Positions 43,552-52,899 of a DNA stretch of 64,000 nt are shown piece after piece. This stretch comes from SIG299 sp045531955. GTDB lineage: Bacteria > Bacillota > Clostridia > Lachnospirales > Lachnospiraceae. How positions within the stretch are numbered: the first letter of the stretch is position 1; every line of letters begins with the position of its first letter. Both the position numbers and the translations under genes were made by a program. The notes under the pieces were generated by a model. That model did no database searches, was not told the DNA's origin, and saw nothing but the letters and a program-made list of their open reading frames with translations. The DNA lies in contig JAZSFC010000031.1 in assembly GCA_045531955.1 (NCBI GenBank), forward strand, positions 62,001 to 126,000, read 5' to 3'.

Positions 43552-45429
43552 TTATAAAACCTCCCTGATTCTTACATACAAGTTTTCTTCGTTTAAGCCG
43601 TATAAATCCCTGAGGGTCTGCTGACCGCCATGTTCAATAAAACTGTTGGATAATGCTCCCAACACATGGCGAACTTCGATGTTCTGCTCCATTAATAACG
43701 CTGAAACACGTTCACCGAAACCTCCTCTTGCCACATTTTCCTCTAAAGTTACCAAAACATCATGACGCTTTGCCAAGGAAAGAATACACTCCTCATCCAT
43801 CGGCGCCACAAATCTTGCATTGGCAATACTGACGGAAATTCCATCTGCCTCCAGACGTGCTTTTAACTTATAAGCAATATTTACCGTATTACCGACCGCA
43901 ACAAAAGCTACGGATTTTCCTGCCATATGAACGCCGGCATCTTCCAAAAGCTCTGCTTTTCCCTGAATAATTTCAGTTACCGGTAAGCCATCCGTCTCTT
44001 CCGAGGTTCCTCGCGGATAGCGCACTGCCACAGGATAATTACAGGAAGCGGCAAAATGCAACATATCTCTCAATTCCACAGTGCTCTTTGGCGCCATTAC
44101 CGTTAAATTTGGAATATGTGCCAGGTATGATAAGTCAAATACTCCCTGATGGGTTTCACCGTCTTTTCCGACAATTCCCGCACGGTCCACTGCAAAAGTT
44201 ACCGGCAGATTACCGATACACACATCGTGGAGAATCTGGTCGTAAGCTCTTTGCAGGAATGTGGAATACACTGCCACCACCGGATGATATCCGCCCGCCG
44301 CCATGCCTGCGGCAAAGGTTACCGCATGTTCTTCCGCAATACCTACGTCAAAAAACCGCTCCGGATATTTCTTTGCAAACTCCGTAAGTCCGGTACCTGT
44401 CGGCATTGCAGCCGTAATACCGACTATCTTTTCACTTTGCTCTCCTAACTCCAGCATGGTATCGGAAAACATTTTTGTATAGGACACACCCTCTGACGGG
44501 CGTAAAATTTCTCCTGTTTTTAATGCAAAGGGCTCAATACCATGGAATCGTCCAGGATCCTGTTCCGCCGGACCGTAACCTTTTCCCTTCTTGGTAACCA
44601 CATGAACCAGCACTGCCTTTGGCATTTTGGATGCGGTTTCCAAAGCTCTGGTTATCTGCTCAATATCATGTCCGTCAATCGGTCCGATATAGGTGATACC
44701 CAAATCTTCAAAATACATTCCGCCGATAAATAAATGCTTTAACGAATTCTTGGACTGCTTTAACTTCTTTGCAATAGTTTCACCTATAGGAAATTTGCTT
44801 AATACATCTTCCAAACCGTCCTTAAAGCCGGTATACGCCGTATTGGAACGGATTTTAGCAAGATAGTTTGCCATGCCGCCCACGTTTTCGGAAATGGACA
44901 TATTGTTATCGTTTAAAACAATAATCAGGTTGCTGTGCAGCTTCCCCACATTGTTTAAAGCTTCCATAGCCATACCGCCGGAAAGCGCGCCGTCTCCGAT
45001 TACTGCCACAATTTTTTCATCCCCGCCGGATAACTGTCTTGCCGTTACCAGACCGTTTGCTATCGAAAGAGATGTAGAACTATGACCGGTATCAAATGTA
45101 TCGCACTCACTTTCCTTCCGCTTTGGGAACCCACTCATTCCTTGATATTCTCTCAAAGAATAGAAACCTTCTCTGCGACCGGTAAGGATTTTGTGAACAT
45201 ATGCCTGATGACCTACATCCCAAATTAACTTATCCTTTGGGAAATCCAAGAACAGATGCAGCGCCATGGTAAGCTCCACCGCACCTAAATTGGATGCCAA
45301 ATGTCCGCCGTGCTCTGATACCCGGTGCAACAAAAAATGTCGGATTTCCTTTGCAAGACGGTTATACTGCGCCGGACTGACCTCTTTAATATCATTCGGT
45401 TGATTGATTCTGTCTAAAATACCTGCCAT
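43552..45429 (-). CDS. dxs: 1-deoxy-D-xylulose-5-phosphate synthase
   Basis: 625 residues, full length. The N-terminal TPP domain contains GDGALSGGMAMEALNN...NDNNMSI, with the transketolase pyrimidine-binding (DVGIAEEHAVTFAAGMA) and C-terminal domains present. It condenses pyruvate and glyceraldehyde-3-phosphate, the first step of the MEP isoprenoid pathway. Its start abuts the ispA stop, with GGGAG upstream, which fits the pathway link. Confidence 0.97.
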   Translation of the reverse strand: MAGILDRINQPNDIKEVSPAQYNRLAKEIRHFLLHRVSEHGGHLASNLGAVELTMALHLFLDFPKDKLIWDVGHQAYVHKILTGRREGFYSLREYQGMSGFPKRKESECDTFDTGHSSTSLSIANGLVTARQLSGGDEKIVAVIGDGALSGGMAMEALNNVGKLHSNLIIVLNDNNMSISENVGGMANYLAKIRSNTAYTGFKDGLEDVLSKFPIGETIAKKLKQSKNSLKHLFIGGMYFEDLGITYIGPIDGHDIEQITRALETASKMPKAVLVHVVTKKGKGYGPAEQDPGRFHGIEPFALKTGEILRPSEGVSYTKMFSDTMLELGEQSEKIVGITAAMPTGTGLTEFAKKYPERFFDVGIAEEHAVTFAAGMAAGGYHPVVAVYSTFLQRAYDQILHDVCIGNLPVTFAVDRAGIVGKDGETHQGVFDLSYLAHIPNLTVMAPKSTVELRDMLHFAASCNYPVAVRYPRGTSEETDGLPVTEIIQGKAELLEDAGVHMAGKSVAFVAVGNTVNIAYKLKARLEADGISVSIANARFVAPMDEECILSLAKRHDVLVTLEENVARGGFGERVSALLMEQNIEVRHVLGALSNSFIEHGGQQTLRDLYGLNEENLYVRIREVL

Positions 45430-46332
45430 TTAATTCTCCCTCACGGTAAGATAGGTAATCAGCTCACATAAAAACTCTGTACCGTTTATCTTCTTTGCCA
45501 GTTCCACTGCTTCTACAGAAAGCCGCTTTACTTCCATGGAAGAAGCTTCTATTCCGTGCAGTGTCACATAGGTTGTTTTCTCGTTTTTCTCATCGCTGCC
45601 CACCGGCTTGCCAAGTTTTGTCTCGTCGCCGGTTAAATCTAAAATATCATCCTGAATTTGGAATGCCATGCCGATGTTCTTTGCCATGCGTTCTACCAAA
45701 TCAAGTTCTGATTCTGTTGCTCCGCCGAGAATTGCACCGATCATCATGGATGCCTCCAGCAAAGCACAAGTTTTTAACTCATAAATGAAAGAAATTTCTT
45801 CTTCCGTCAAAGCCTGGCCTGTTTTTTCCACATCTACTACCTGACCGCCAATCATGCCAAAAATGCCGGCTTTTTTACCGAACACCTGCAATGCCATTGC
45901 TACACGGGCATCCTGTGCCGAATTGCTTCCGCCGGAAAATGCTTTACATGCAGTTTCAAAGGAATAATTAAGCAGGGCATCTCCGGCCAGAATTGCCATA
46001 TCTGCCCCATATTTGGCATGGGTAGTCAGCTGCCCCCGACGGTACATATCATTGTCCATTTCCGGTAAATCATCATGTACCAGGGAATAGGTGTGCAACA
46101 TTTCCATTGCTGCCATAAAAGGCTCCGCCAAACACAACTCTGCATTCGGTGCAAAGGTACGGTATACTTCCGCCATCATCATGGGACGAAGCCGTTTTCC
46201 TCCGATGGTTACGCTGTAACGCATCGCCTCCAGCACGGTTTTCTGTCTGCCTTCCGTTTCAGGAAGATACTTATCCAGCACCCGGTTAATATAATCCTGT
46301 TTTTCCTTTAATTCCGCACTAAAATTCATCAC
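45430..46332 (-). CDS. ispA: Farnesyl diphosphate synthase-type polyprenyl synthetase
   Basis: 300 residues. First Asp-rich motif in VHDDLPEMDNDMYRRG, second in FQIQDDILD; GGKRLRP is the substrate-binding signature. The first motif with the two-residue insertion is typical of bacterial FPP synthases. It makes C15 prenyl diphosphate from the dxs pathway products. The start is GTG (46332) or the next codon ATG, within the xseB 3' end, so the genes are translationally coupled. Confidence 0.94.
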   Translation of the reverse strand: MMNFSAELKEKQDYINRVLDKYLPETEGRQKTVLEAMRYSVTIGGKRLRPMMMAEVYRTFAPNAELCLAEPFMAAMEMLHTYSLVHDDLPEMDNDMYRRGQLTTHAKYGADMAILAGDALLNYSFETACKAFSGGSNSAQDARVAMALQVFGKKAGIFGMIGGQVVDVEKTGQALTEEEISFIYELKTCALLEASMMIGAILGGATESELDLVERMAKNIGMAFQIQDDILDLTGDETKLGKPVGSDEKNEKTTYVTLHGIEASSMEVKRLSVEAVELAKKINGTEFLCELITYLTVREN

Positions 46333-46552
46333 TAATTCCGTTCTCCTCTAAAATCATCAGTTCTTTTTCCACCTTATCGATGGCCTGATTACACTTTAAA
46401 AGTAAATCCATACCCTGCTTATACTTTGTGAAGGATTCTTCCAAAGACAACTCCGAAGAGCTCAATTCCTGCATTACCTGCTCCAATTGATCCAGGGAAG
46501 CTTCTAACGAAAGTTCCTGTACCGGCTCTTCCGTTTTCTTTTTATCTGCCAT
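46319..46552 (-). CDS. xseB: Exodeoxyribonuclease VII small subunit
   Basis: 77 residues, two-helix protein with the LEASLDQLEQVMQELSSSELSLEESFTKYKQG pattern of XseB split across both helices. It complexes with XseA to degrade single-stranded DNA. It lies 36 nt after xseA and overlaps ispA by 14 nt. Confidence 0.93.
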   Translation of the reverse strand: MADKKKTEEPVQELSLEASLDQLEQVMQELSSSELSLEESFTKYKQGMDLLLKCNQAIDKVEKELMILEENGISDEF

Positions 46553-46588
46553 AGTTTTCCCCTTTCTATCCTATAAAACCTGTATTCG

Positions 46589-47791
46589 TTACTTTACCTC
46601 TCTCAGGTGCATACTCTTTACTATTGTCAAAATAGTTCCGTCGGTAACATCTACCGCAAGCTCGTCACCTGCACTTACCTGTGAAATTTCTTTAACCACC
46701 CTGCCGTCTTTGCTGGCAACCGAATAACCACCCTGTAACCGTTCCACCGGAGAAAGACCGTTTAACCTGCCGGCCGCCAATTCTACCTTCTGCCGTTTTT
46801 GCCGGATTTTTTCTTTCATTTTATCAGAAAGCTTCTCTGCCAGTTCATCCGCCCGCTGACGCTTTTGCTGCAGCTGAAACCTTGGATGAAACCGCTCCAG
46901 CAGCAAATGTTTTTGTTTTATCAGCATGCGGTTTTCCTGTAACTTGCTTAACATCCGGTTAGCCATGCTGCCATGAATGTCAGCTAACGTTTCCTGTAAA
47001 TATTTATAATCATATACCGCCAGTTCTGCTGCCGCTGACGGAGTCGGTGCCCGCAAATCGGACACATAATCTGCAATTGTGGTATCAGTTTCATGCCCTA
47101 CCGCAGAAATCACAGGAGTATTACAGTCATAAATTGCCCTTGCCACGATTTCTTCGTTAAAGGCCCATAAATCCTCAATGGAACCACCGCCACGACCTAC
47201 GATAATAACATCTACCTTACCGTCTAAAGCACGGATGCCTTTCACCACAGTTTGTGCAGCACCTTCTCCTTGTACCTTGGCTGGATACAAAATCAGCTGC
47301 ACATAAGGATTCCTGCGCCCTGAAATCTGACAAATATCCTGTAAGGCAGCACCTGTTGCCGCAGTTACAATTCCAACGCGTTTTACAAACCGGGGAATCT
47401 CTTTTTTATGAGCATAGTCAAACAGACCCTCTTCCCCCAGCTTTTTCTTTAAATATTCAAATTCCTCATACAGCCGTCCGATACCGTCCTGTCGGATTTC
47501 ATCGGCATACAACTGGTATTTTCCATCCCGTTCATACACGCTGATGTTACCGAATACAATGACATTCTGTCCATCTTCCAGACGAAAAGAAATGCCGGCA
47601 CGGCGGCCGGCAAATAACACGCAGGCAATCTGGGCTGCGCCATCCTTTAGGGTAAAATAAATGTGTCCGGAAGTATGATATTTGCAGTTGGATACTTCGC
47701 CCTTCACATAAATGTGATTCAATAAAGTATTTCCGGCAAACATATGCTTAATATACGTGTTAATCTGGGATACAGAATATATTTCTGCCAT
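46589..47791 (-). CDS. xseA: Exodeoxyribonuclease VII large subunit
   Basis: 400 residues. N-terminal OB-fold (VKGEVSNCKYHTSGHIYFTLKD), catalytic domain with GRGGGSIEDLWAFNEE and SAVGHETDTTIADYVSDLRAPTPS spread over about 190-250, then a coiled coil that binds XseB. Order nusB-xseA-xseB matches the usual Firmicute cluster. Confidence 0.95.
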   Translation of the reverse strand: MAEIYSVSQINTYIKHMFAGNTLLNHIYVKGEVSNCKYHTSGHIYFTLKDGAAQIACVLFAGRRAGISFRLEDGQNVIVFGNISVYERDGKYQLYADEIRQDGIGRLYEEFEYLKKKLGEEGLFDYAHKKEIPRFVKRVGIVTAATGAALQDICQISGRRNPYVQLILYPAKVQGEGAAQTVVKGIRALDGKVDVIIVGRGGGSIEDLWAFNEEIVARAIYDCNTPVISAVGHETDTTIADYVSDLRAPTPSAAAELAVYDYKYLQETLADIHGSMANRMLSKLQENRMLIKQKHLLLERFHPRFQLQQKRQRADELAEKLSDKMKEKIRQKRQKVELAAGRLNGLSPVERLQGGYSVASKDGRVVKEISQVSAGDELAVDVTDGTILTIVKSMHLREVK

Positions 47792-47806
47792 AGTTCCCCT
47801 TCTTTT

Positions 47807-48208
47807 CTATTTTGCAATCACTTTGGCAAGAACACCGTTTACAAATCCGGAAGAGGCATCATTACCATACTTCTTTGCCAGTTCAACCGCTTCGTTAATT
47901 GCCACTTTGTCAGGAACATCTTCATCAAAACGGATTTCGTAAGTTGCGATACGTAAAATTGTAAGCTCTGCTTTACCCATACGGTTTAATCTCCAGCCCT
48001 CTGCCGCATCAGATAAAATCATATCAATTTCACCCTCTTTGGCAACTACAGACTCTAATTTAGCCTTCACCGGAGCAAATGCTTCCTCATCGCCGACTTC
48101 CTGCTGGTCCTGATACAGTTCTACCTGTTCTTTTAGTTCCTCTACATCATGAAAGTCTTTGCAGAATAATAACTTAAAAAGATGTTCTCTCTCTTCACGC
48201 TTTGTCAT
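47807..48208 (-). CDS. nusB: Transcription antitermination factor NusB
   Basis: 133 residues from the ATG at 48208 (MTKREEREHLFKLLF). An open frame continues upstream, but that part belongs to the repeated leader. C-terminal RFDEDVPDKVAINEAVELAKKYG and GFVNGVLAKV are NusB signatures. It binds boxA RNA with NusE in rRNA antitermination. It leads the operon nusB-xseA-xseB-ispA-dxs-tlyA. Confidence 0.94.
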   Translation of the reverse strand: MTKREEREHLFKLLFCKDFHDVEELKEQVELYQDQQEVGDEEAFAPVKAKLESVVAKEGEIDMILSDAAEGWRLNRMGKAELTILRIATYEIRFDEDVPDKVAINEAVELAKKYGNDASSGFVNGVLAKVIAK

Positions 48209-48267
48209 ACAATTCTCCCTTGTTTTGCGGAGCAAAATGCCCGCCCGCTTGTGCGGGCAGAGAATTT
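48206..48267 (-). promoter_or_regulatory. Repeated structured 5' leader, copy 2 (nusB)
   Basis: Same element as 20048-20109, running to the nusB ATG: AATTCTC, hairpin GCCCGC-ACAA-GCGGGC, hairpin TTTTGC-TCC-GCAAAA, then AAGGGAGAATT and GTATG. The three differences from copy 1 are in the two loops and a linker base, leaving all paired positions unchanged. Confidence 0.75.
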
Positions 48268-48328
48268 GTTCTCCTACTTGTTTTCGTGACAATCAGAAAA
48301 CATAGTTTTCTGTTGTATTGCAGAACAA

Positions 48329-48354
48329 GCCCGGAACTTAAATAAGCTCCGAGC
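48329..48354 (-). terminator. Hairpin after asp23
   Basis: 11-bp stem with two wobble pairs (48329-48339 / 48344-48354) and a 4-nt loop, 13 nt after the asp23 stop. The following T stretch is short, so read-through into nusB is possible. Confidence 0.5.
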
Positions 48355-48367
48355 CGTGTCTTGTTTT

Positions 48368-48766
48368 TTACTTAGTTTCTGTTTCTACACCTACAATGTT
48401 AATATTAACATTCAGAACCTTTAAACCTGCCATGTTTTCAATAGCACTCTTTACGCGGTCCTGAACAGCTTTAGAAACCTTTGGAATGCTGTAACCGTAC
48501 TTCATGATTACGGACAGTACCACATGTACGGAAGCTCCTTCTTCATCAAACTCAATAGTTACACCTTTAGTTAAGTTCTTTACGCCAAGCTTGCCAACCA
48601 ACTCATTGGTTAAATTGCCCTGCATGGAAGCAATACCTTCAATTTCGGTTGCTGCAAGACCTGCAATGGTGGCAATAACATCACCGGCAATTTTTACTTC
48701 GGAAGTGAATTCCTTTTCTTCTTTTACTTCTTCATTAACATTTATGTTTTCATTTTCCATAGACAT
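48368..48766 (-). CDS. Asp23/Gls24-family envelope protein
   Basis: 132 residues. The Asp23 fold is shown by GDVIATIAGLAATEIEGIASMQG and GVTIEFDEEGASVHVVLSVIMKYGYSIPKVSKAVQDRV, both split across the family's usual positions. It is a membrane-associated cytosolic protein in envelope homeostasis, usually next to nusB. AGGAGG lies 7 nt before the ATG; it has its own promoter. Confidence 0.93.
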   Translation of the reverse strand: MSMENENINVNEEVKEEKEFTSEVKIAGDVIATIAGLAATEIEGIASMQGNLTNELVGKLGVKNLTKGVTIEFDEEGASVHVVLSVIMKYGYSIPKVSKAVQDRVKSAIENMAGLKVLNVNINIVGVETETK

Positions 48767-48794
48767 TTTGTATCCTCCTAGTTATCTTGAGTAC

Positions 48795-48822
48795 ATTATA
48801 CCAAACTATCCGCATTTTGCAA
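48795..48822 (-). promoter_or_regulatory. Promoter of asp23
   Basis: Minus-strand -35 TTGCAA (48817-48822), 16-bp spacer, -10 TATAAT (48795-48800), in the 80-nt gap after spoIIIAH. It separates vegetative asp23/nusB expression from the sporulation operon. Confidence 0.7.
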
Positions 48823-48846
48823 AGGCTTTCTTAATTTTTTATGTAA

Positions 48847-49539
48847 TCAGTCTTCCTGAATCGCTGCGGTGATTGTAATATCCTCTACTTCATAGCCGGT
48901 TTTTCTTGTTACAATATCTTCAATTTGAGCAATTTGCTGGTCGGTAACACTTACCGCGTTAATCACCACATCGACTTCATTTTCCGAAATATTAACAATC
49001 GGATCGGCAAAGCCTTTTGCTTCCAGTAATAATTCTGCTGCATTCTCTTTTTCCGCAATGGTCGTTAAATTCACCAATGTTTCCACCGCTGCCTGTTTCT
49101 GCTCCTCACTTAAGGACGCATTATCAATAATTCCCATTAACGTTTCTTTACTCTGGGCACGACGCTGTTCCCGTACAAGTCTTGCGTTGGTAGTAAAATT
49201 GCCCTGTAAGGTAGTACTTACCATTACTGCCTCACCTATCTGATGGTCATCTCCTTCTGCAGCACTTCCCTGAGCATCTGCAGTGTCTTCACTTTTCCCG
49301 GTAACATCTACAAAGTCTTCTTCTGTACCGGCATCCATATTACCTACATTAATGGTCACACCGTCTGTTTCCTCTGTTCCTGTCCGGTCGTTGTCCGACA
49401 CCTGATACTCATAACCATCACCTGTACCTATACTGTCTGTCTCTTCACCTGCATCAGAAAACTGCAGATATCCCGCAGCACATATCATCAGTGCCAATGC
49501 CGTAATAATCACCTGGTTTTTCTTAAATAATTTTTTCAT
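48847..49539 (-). CDS. spoIIIAH: Stage III sporulation protein AH
   Basis: 230 residues. One N-terminal membrane segment (VIITALALMICAAGYLQF), an acidic low-complexity linker (about 30-100), and a C-terminal ring-building domain with RAQSKETLMGIIDNASLSEEQK. It sits in the mother-cell membrane and binds forespore SpoIIQ across the intermembrane space. Last gene of the operon, 8 nt after spoIIIAG. Confidence 0.93.
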   Translation of the reverse strand: MKKLFKKNQVIITALALMICAAGYLQFSDAGEETDSIGTGDGYEYQVSDNDRTGTEETDGVTINVGNMDAGTEEDFVDVTGKSEDTADAQGSAAEGDDHQIGEAVMVSTTLQGNFTTNARLVREQRRAQSKETLMGIIDNASLSEEQKQAAVETLVNLTTIAEKENAAELLLEAKGFADPIVNISENEVDVVINAVSVTDQQIAQIEDIVTRKTGYEVEDITITAAIQED

Positions 49540-49547
49540 TGTTCCTC

Positions 49548-50150
49548 CTATTTCATTTTCATTATTTTAATTTTATGCGCCGGAACGTCAAATAGTACCT
49601 GTACCGCATTCAGAATATCTAAATCAACGCTTCCGGTTCCGCTGCCCTCTGCAAGTACCACCACTCCGGTAACTTCCGGATAGGTCTCACTTAATATATA
49701 TGGGACACTCTCCCCTGCTATGTCATAAAAAACTGTAGTTCCTTCTTTTTTTTCGCTTACAGAATGTCTGTTACCACCCGCACTGTCTATTTCCGTTACT
49801 TGTTCCGTTTCCCTGCTTCCGTCCTGTAATACATTTTTTTGTCCCGAATTGCTTACTGTAATCATTACTTTTACTTTACCTACATGCTTCACACAGGACA
49901 ACAACTCCGTCAAACGGGCTTCCATCTGTTCCGTATATGTTTCCGGCTCTTTATTTTCTGATTCTCCATACCATGCTTCTGCGCCGGACTCTGTGTTTGT
50001 ATTTCCCGGAGGAGTTTTCTTTTCCGCCTTGCCCGTGGGGAACACTATCACCAGACAACAAACCCCCGCCAGAAGAAGCATTGCCCATTGTTTCACACCC
50101 AATGATAACAGTTTTTCTTTGACTCTTGTCACTATTTCCTGTAAATTCAT
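49548..50150 (-). CDS. spoIIIAG: Stage III sporulation protein AG
   Basis: 200 residues. One membrane segment (WAMLLLAGVCCLVIVF), Ser/Glu-rich linker, then a ring-building domain with LTELLSCVKHVGKVKVMITV and a YPEVTGVVVLAEGSG segment typical of SpoIIIAG. Forms the large ring of the feeding-tube channel. One nucleotide after spoIIIAF. Confidence 0.93.
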   Translation of the reverse strand: MNLQEIVTRVKEKLLSLGVKQWAMLLLAGVCCLVIVFPTGKAEKKTPPGNTNTESGAEAWYGESENKEPETYTEQMEARLTELLSCVKHVGKVKVMITVSNSGQKNVLQDGSRETEQVTEIDSAGGNRHSVSEKKEGTTVFYDIAGESVPYILSETYPEVTGVVVLAEGSGTGSVDLDILNAVQVLFDVPAHKIKIMKMK

Positions 50151-50151
50151 C

Positions 50152-50724
50152 TCATTCAGCCTCCTGTATTATCACTTCTATGCTACTTTCCTCTATCTGA
50201 TAAAAATCCGCTAACATTTCCCTGATATATAATTCCAGTGGCGTGGCAAATTTTTCTGTTGGAGTTTCTCCTATCCGCACCGGAACGACAGTAGGAATTA
50301 CTATTCCCGGTCTTTCCGTTCCATCCAGATAAACTGCCCATACTCTCATATTTTTTATGGAACCGTCGTCAGAAACAGCCAGTTCCGTACTGATTAGTTT
50401 TAGACCGTTTTTCTCCAACAGTTTCCCGATTTGCTCCGAAATGCTGTCTTTATACACAGTTAATACAGCATTCTCCGCATATTCTTCCCCAAAATAGACA
50501 TCTTCCAAAACCCGGTCTGTTCCAAGGGCATAGTCAAAGGAACTAAACTTCGTCAAAAACCTGCTCCATATTTCATCCGACGACACCAACGGTCTTATAA
50601 ATTGTAACAGCAGAATAACCCCTGAGACCCATCTCGCAAACTTATAATACCTGGTATCTGCTATCAGCTCCAATACAATACCGGATAACACCATAAACAT
50701 GGCAATACTGCATATCCACTGCAT
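50152..50724 (-). CDS. spoIIIAF: Stage III sporulation protein AF
   Basis: 190 residues. Two N-terminal membrane segments (MFMVLSGIVLELI and YYKFARWVSGVILLLQFIRPL) and a soluble C-terminal domain resembling a ring-building module. Position between AE and AG supports the assignment even though the sequence is the least conserved of the operon. Confidence 0.9.
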   Translation of the reverse strand: MQWICSIAMFMVLSGIVLELIADTRYYKFARWVSGVILLLQFIRPLVSSDEIWSRFLTKFSSFDYALGTDRVLEDVYFGEEYAENAVLTVYKDSISEQIGKLLEKNGLKLISTELAVSDDGSIKNMRVWAVYLDGTERPGIVIPTVVPVRIGETPTEKFATPLELYIREMLADFYQIEESSIEVIIQEAE

Positions 50725-50737
50725 CTTTTTTCCTCCT

Positions 50738-51778
50738 TCACACCGTAATTCTTGTCATTACCACTAAAAGCAGGATAAAAAGCAGTACACCCAGCACCAG
50801 CGTTTCTAACAGCAGCTTCTGTGCAATTCCCACATGATGCAAAAACTGTTCCGTTATGTCCTGTGCCACCGGTTCCGACACTGCAGCCAGCACACGGTAC
50901 ATCAAATACTGTAAAGCCAGCTTCACAATCGGAATTGCCATAATTAGTACAAGAAACACAATTCCCACCAGACCAATGGAATTTTTCAGTACCAGCCCAG
51001 CCCCCATTACCGTTTCCCATGCACCTCCAATCAGGTCTCCCACCCCGGGAATGGCGGACGCTGTCTTCACTACCGCGGTACGCTTCAAACCGTCAATGGC
51101 AGGAGCAAGAATTCCCTGTACCGCACTCAAAGCTATCGCTATTCCGATCATTGTTTTCCGTATCCAGCCAAACAAACTGACAATCAGCTCCAGCATCCTT
51201 CTAAAAATCGGGCGTTTTTGCATACAGGAGGCAAATGCCAACAGTAAATACGCCCGGGCAAGCGGAATCAGGCAATACCCCGCCAGCAATTCGAAAAAAC
51301 CGAGTAGGAATGCCGTTCCCTGATAATATCCCGCCGCCGTAACCGAGCCGGTAACCACAGCAATACTGATACAATACATCGGTAACAACACACCGGCAAA
51401 ACCGCTTAGGTTTGCCATTCCCTCTGTTGTAGTGTTCAAAGAAACCATAAAACCGGAAACCGTATGTACCGCCATCAGAAAATACACACAAAGAAATCCT
51501 ACATGGGCTGTCCCTTCTCTGGAAAACGCTTTGGAAAGATTAGAAAACAAGGCAGAAAACAAAATAAGCAATAACAGCTTTACTCCATGCTCCAACGGGA
51601 AGGACACGGCAGAAAAAAGCCAGACCCCCATTTCTTTACAAAATTCCCAAATTCCTTCTGTTTCTCCGTTTACAAACCGTTCAACCAATTCTTCAAAAGT
51701 AAACGGAAGCTCTTTAGGCAGCAGTTCTTCCACTGTTTCCTGCAGTTTAGAATAATCCGTTTTCAGTTCCTCGGTCAT
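50738..51778 (-). CDS. spoIIIAE: Stage III sporulation protein AE
   Basis: 346 residues, polytopic membrane protein with about 7-8 segments. Conserved features include GFAGVLLPMYCISIAVVTGS and RKTMIGIAIALSAVQGILAP. A member of the SpoIIIA channel base complex. Start overlaps the spoIIIAD stop by 4 nt. Confidence 0.93.
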   Translation of the reverse strand: MTEELKTDYSKLQETVEELLPKELPFTFEELVERFVNGETEGIWEFCKEMGVWLFSAVSFPLEHGVKLLLLILFSALFSNLSKAFSREGTAHVGFLCVYFLMAVHTVSGFMVSLNTTTEGMANLSGFAGVLLPMYCISIAVVTGSVTAAGYYQGTAFLLGFFELLAGYCLIPLARAYLLLAFASCMQKRPIFRRMLELIVSLFGWIRKTMIGIAIALSAVQGILAPAIDGLKRTAVVKTASAIPGVGDLIGGAWETVMGAGLVLKNSIGLVGIVFLVLIMAIPIVKLALQYLMYRVLAAVSEPVAQDITEQFLHHVGIAQKLLLETLVLGVLLFILLLVVMTRITV

Positions 51779-52152
51779 ACCAGTGCCACCATTAAATCAA
51801 ACAACGCCAGAACAATCGGCATTCCAATCGTTAAAATGCTTAGCTTACCAACCAGCTCTATCTGTCCGGCTACCGCAGAATATCCGGCATCCCTGCATAA
51901 TGATGCTGAAAACTCCGAAAGATAGGTTACTCCTATCATTTTAAGCAATAAGGCCATATATTCCATATCAACAGATATCAGTTTTTCTAACCGGGTCAGG
52001 CTGCCTGTTATCCCGTCCAACAACTGAACGGCAATCCAGGCAATTAAAATACTTCCCGTAAAAGAAACAAATGTAGAAAACTCCGCTTTTCCCTGCCGCA
52101 TGGCCATGGCAATCAGAACCGTCAGTATTCCCAGTAATGCTGTCTTCAACAT
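51775..52152 (-). CDS. spoIIIAD: Stage III sporulation protein AD
   Basis: 125 residues, four membrane segments, hydrophobic throughout, with MGVTYLSEFSASLCRDAG-type sequence near the middle (KMIGVTYLSEFSASLCRDA). 18 nt after spoIIIAC. Confidence 0.93.
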   Translation of the reverse strand: MLKTALLGILTVLIAMAMRQGKAEFSTFVSFTGSILIAWIAVQLLDGITGSLTRLEKLISVDMEYMALLLKMIGVTYLSEFSASLCRDAGYSAVAGQIELVGKLSILTIGMPIVLALFDLMVALV

Positions 52153-52170
52153 AATGAATTCTCCTTATTC

Positions 52171-52371
52171 CTACAACTGGAATAATTCCTGTATGGTGGA
52201 AAACAATTCTGCCACATAAGGAACAATCCAGAACAACACCAGAATCAATCCTGCAAGACTTGTTAAATATGCCTGATCCTCCCTGCCGGAATGTTTTAAT
52301 ACCTGATTTAGCACAGAAACAAGAATTCCTACTGCTGCAATTTTAAAAATCATCTGTATGGTCATTCCCAT
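52171..52371 (-). CDS. spoIIIAC: Stage III sporulation protein AC
   Basis: 66 residues, two membrane segments, with VLNQVLKHSGREDQAYLTSL between them, the usual SpoIIIAC pattern and length. 6 nt after spoIIIAB. Confidence 0.94.
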   Translation of the reverse strand: MGMTIQMIFKIAAVGILVSVLNQVLKHSGREDQAYLTSLAGLILVLFWIVPYVAELFSTIQELFQL

Positions 52372-52377
52372 TCCCTC

Positions 52378-52899
52378 CTAAAGCACCAGTATCAATAAAA
52401 AAATACCGCCGAGCATCCCTAAGGTTCTGCAAAGATATGCCTTGTCCGCTCCGTTTTCTCTTAGCTTCACAATATCTTCTTCCAAACGGTTCAGATAAAA
52501 ATCCAACGCCTCCCGTCTGGTCTTCTTATCCGACTCCGTAAAATACAGACCCAGTTCCGCAAACTCTTCTGCCTGTGTTTTGGACAACGGACTATTCTTA
52601 AATACAGGCTCTGCCACTCTGTACCACAACTCCTGCAGTGTATACCCTTCCTTTTTCCTCATTTCTTCCGAAAGCACCTGAAAAAAAGCAGAAAGATAAC
52701 CGCCATGCCGGTTACTGATTCGTTCCATGGCATCCGGCAACGGCATCTGACGATATTCCAGCTCTCCCAGCAAAAGAAACAACGTAGTTTTCATATCCTT
52801 CAGCCACTTCTCCTGTTCCTTTACCCGGAGTGCAAGAAGACTACCTATGGCATAGGCCGATATCAGCACCATTACTGCTCCTATCAGCTTTATCATCAC
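52378..52899 (-). CDS. spoIIIAB: Stage III sporulation protein AB
   Basis: 173 residues. Membrane segments at both ends (KLIGAVMVLISAYAIGSLLAL and the last LGMLGGIFLLILVL) around a cytosolic helical domain resembling type II secretion GspF modules (LGELEYRQMPLPDAMERIS). Overlaps spoIIIAA by 4 nt. Confidence 0.93.
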   Translation of the reverse strand: MMIKLIGAVMVLISAYAIGSLLALRVKEQEKWLKDMKTTLFLLLGELEYRQMPLPDAMERISNRHGGYLSAFFQVLSEEMRKKEGYTLQELWYRVAEPVFKNSPLSKTQAEEFAELGLYFTESDKKTRREALDFYLNRLEEDIVKLRENGADKAYLCRTLGMLGGIFLLILVL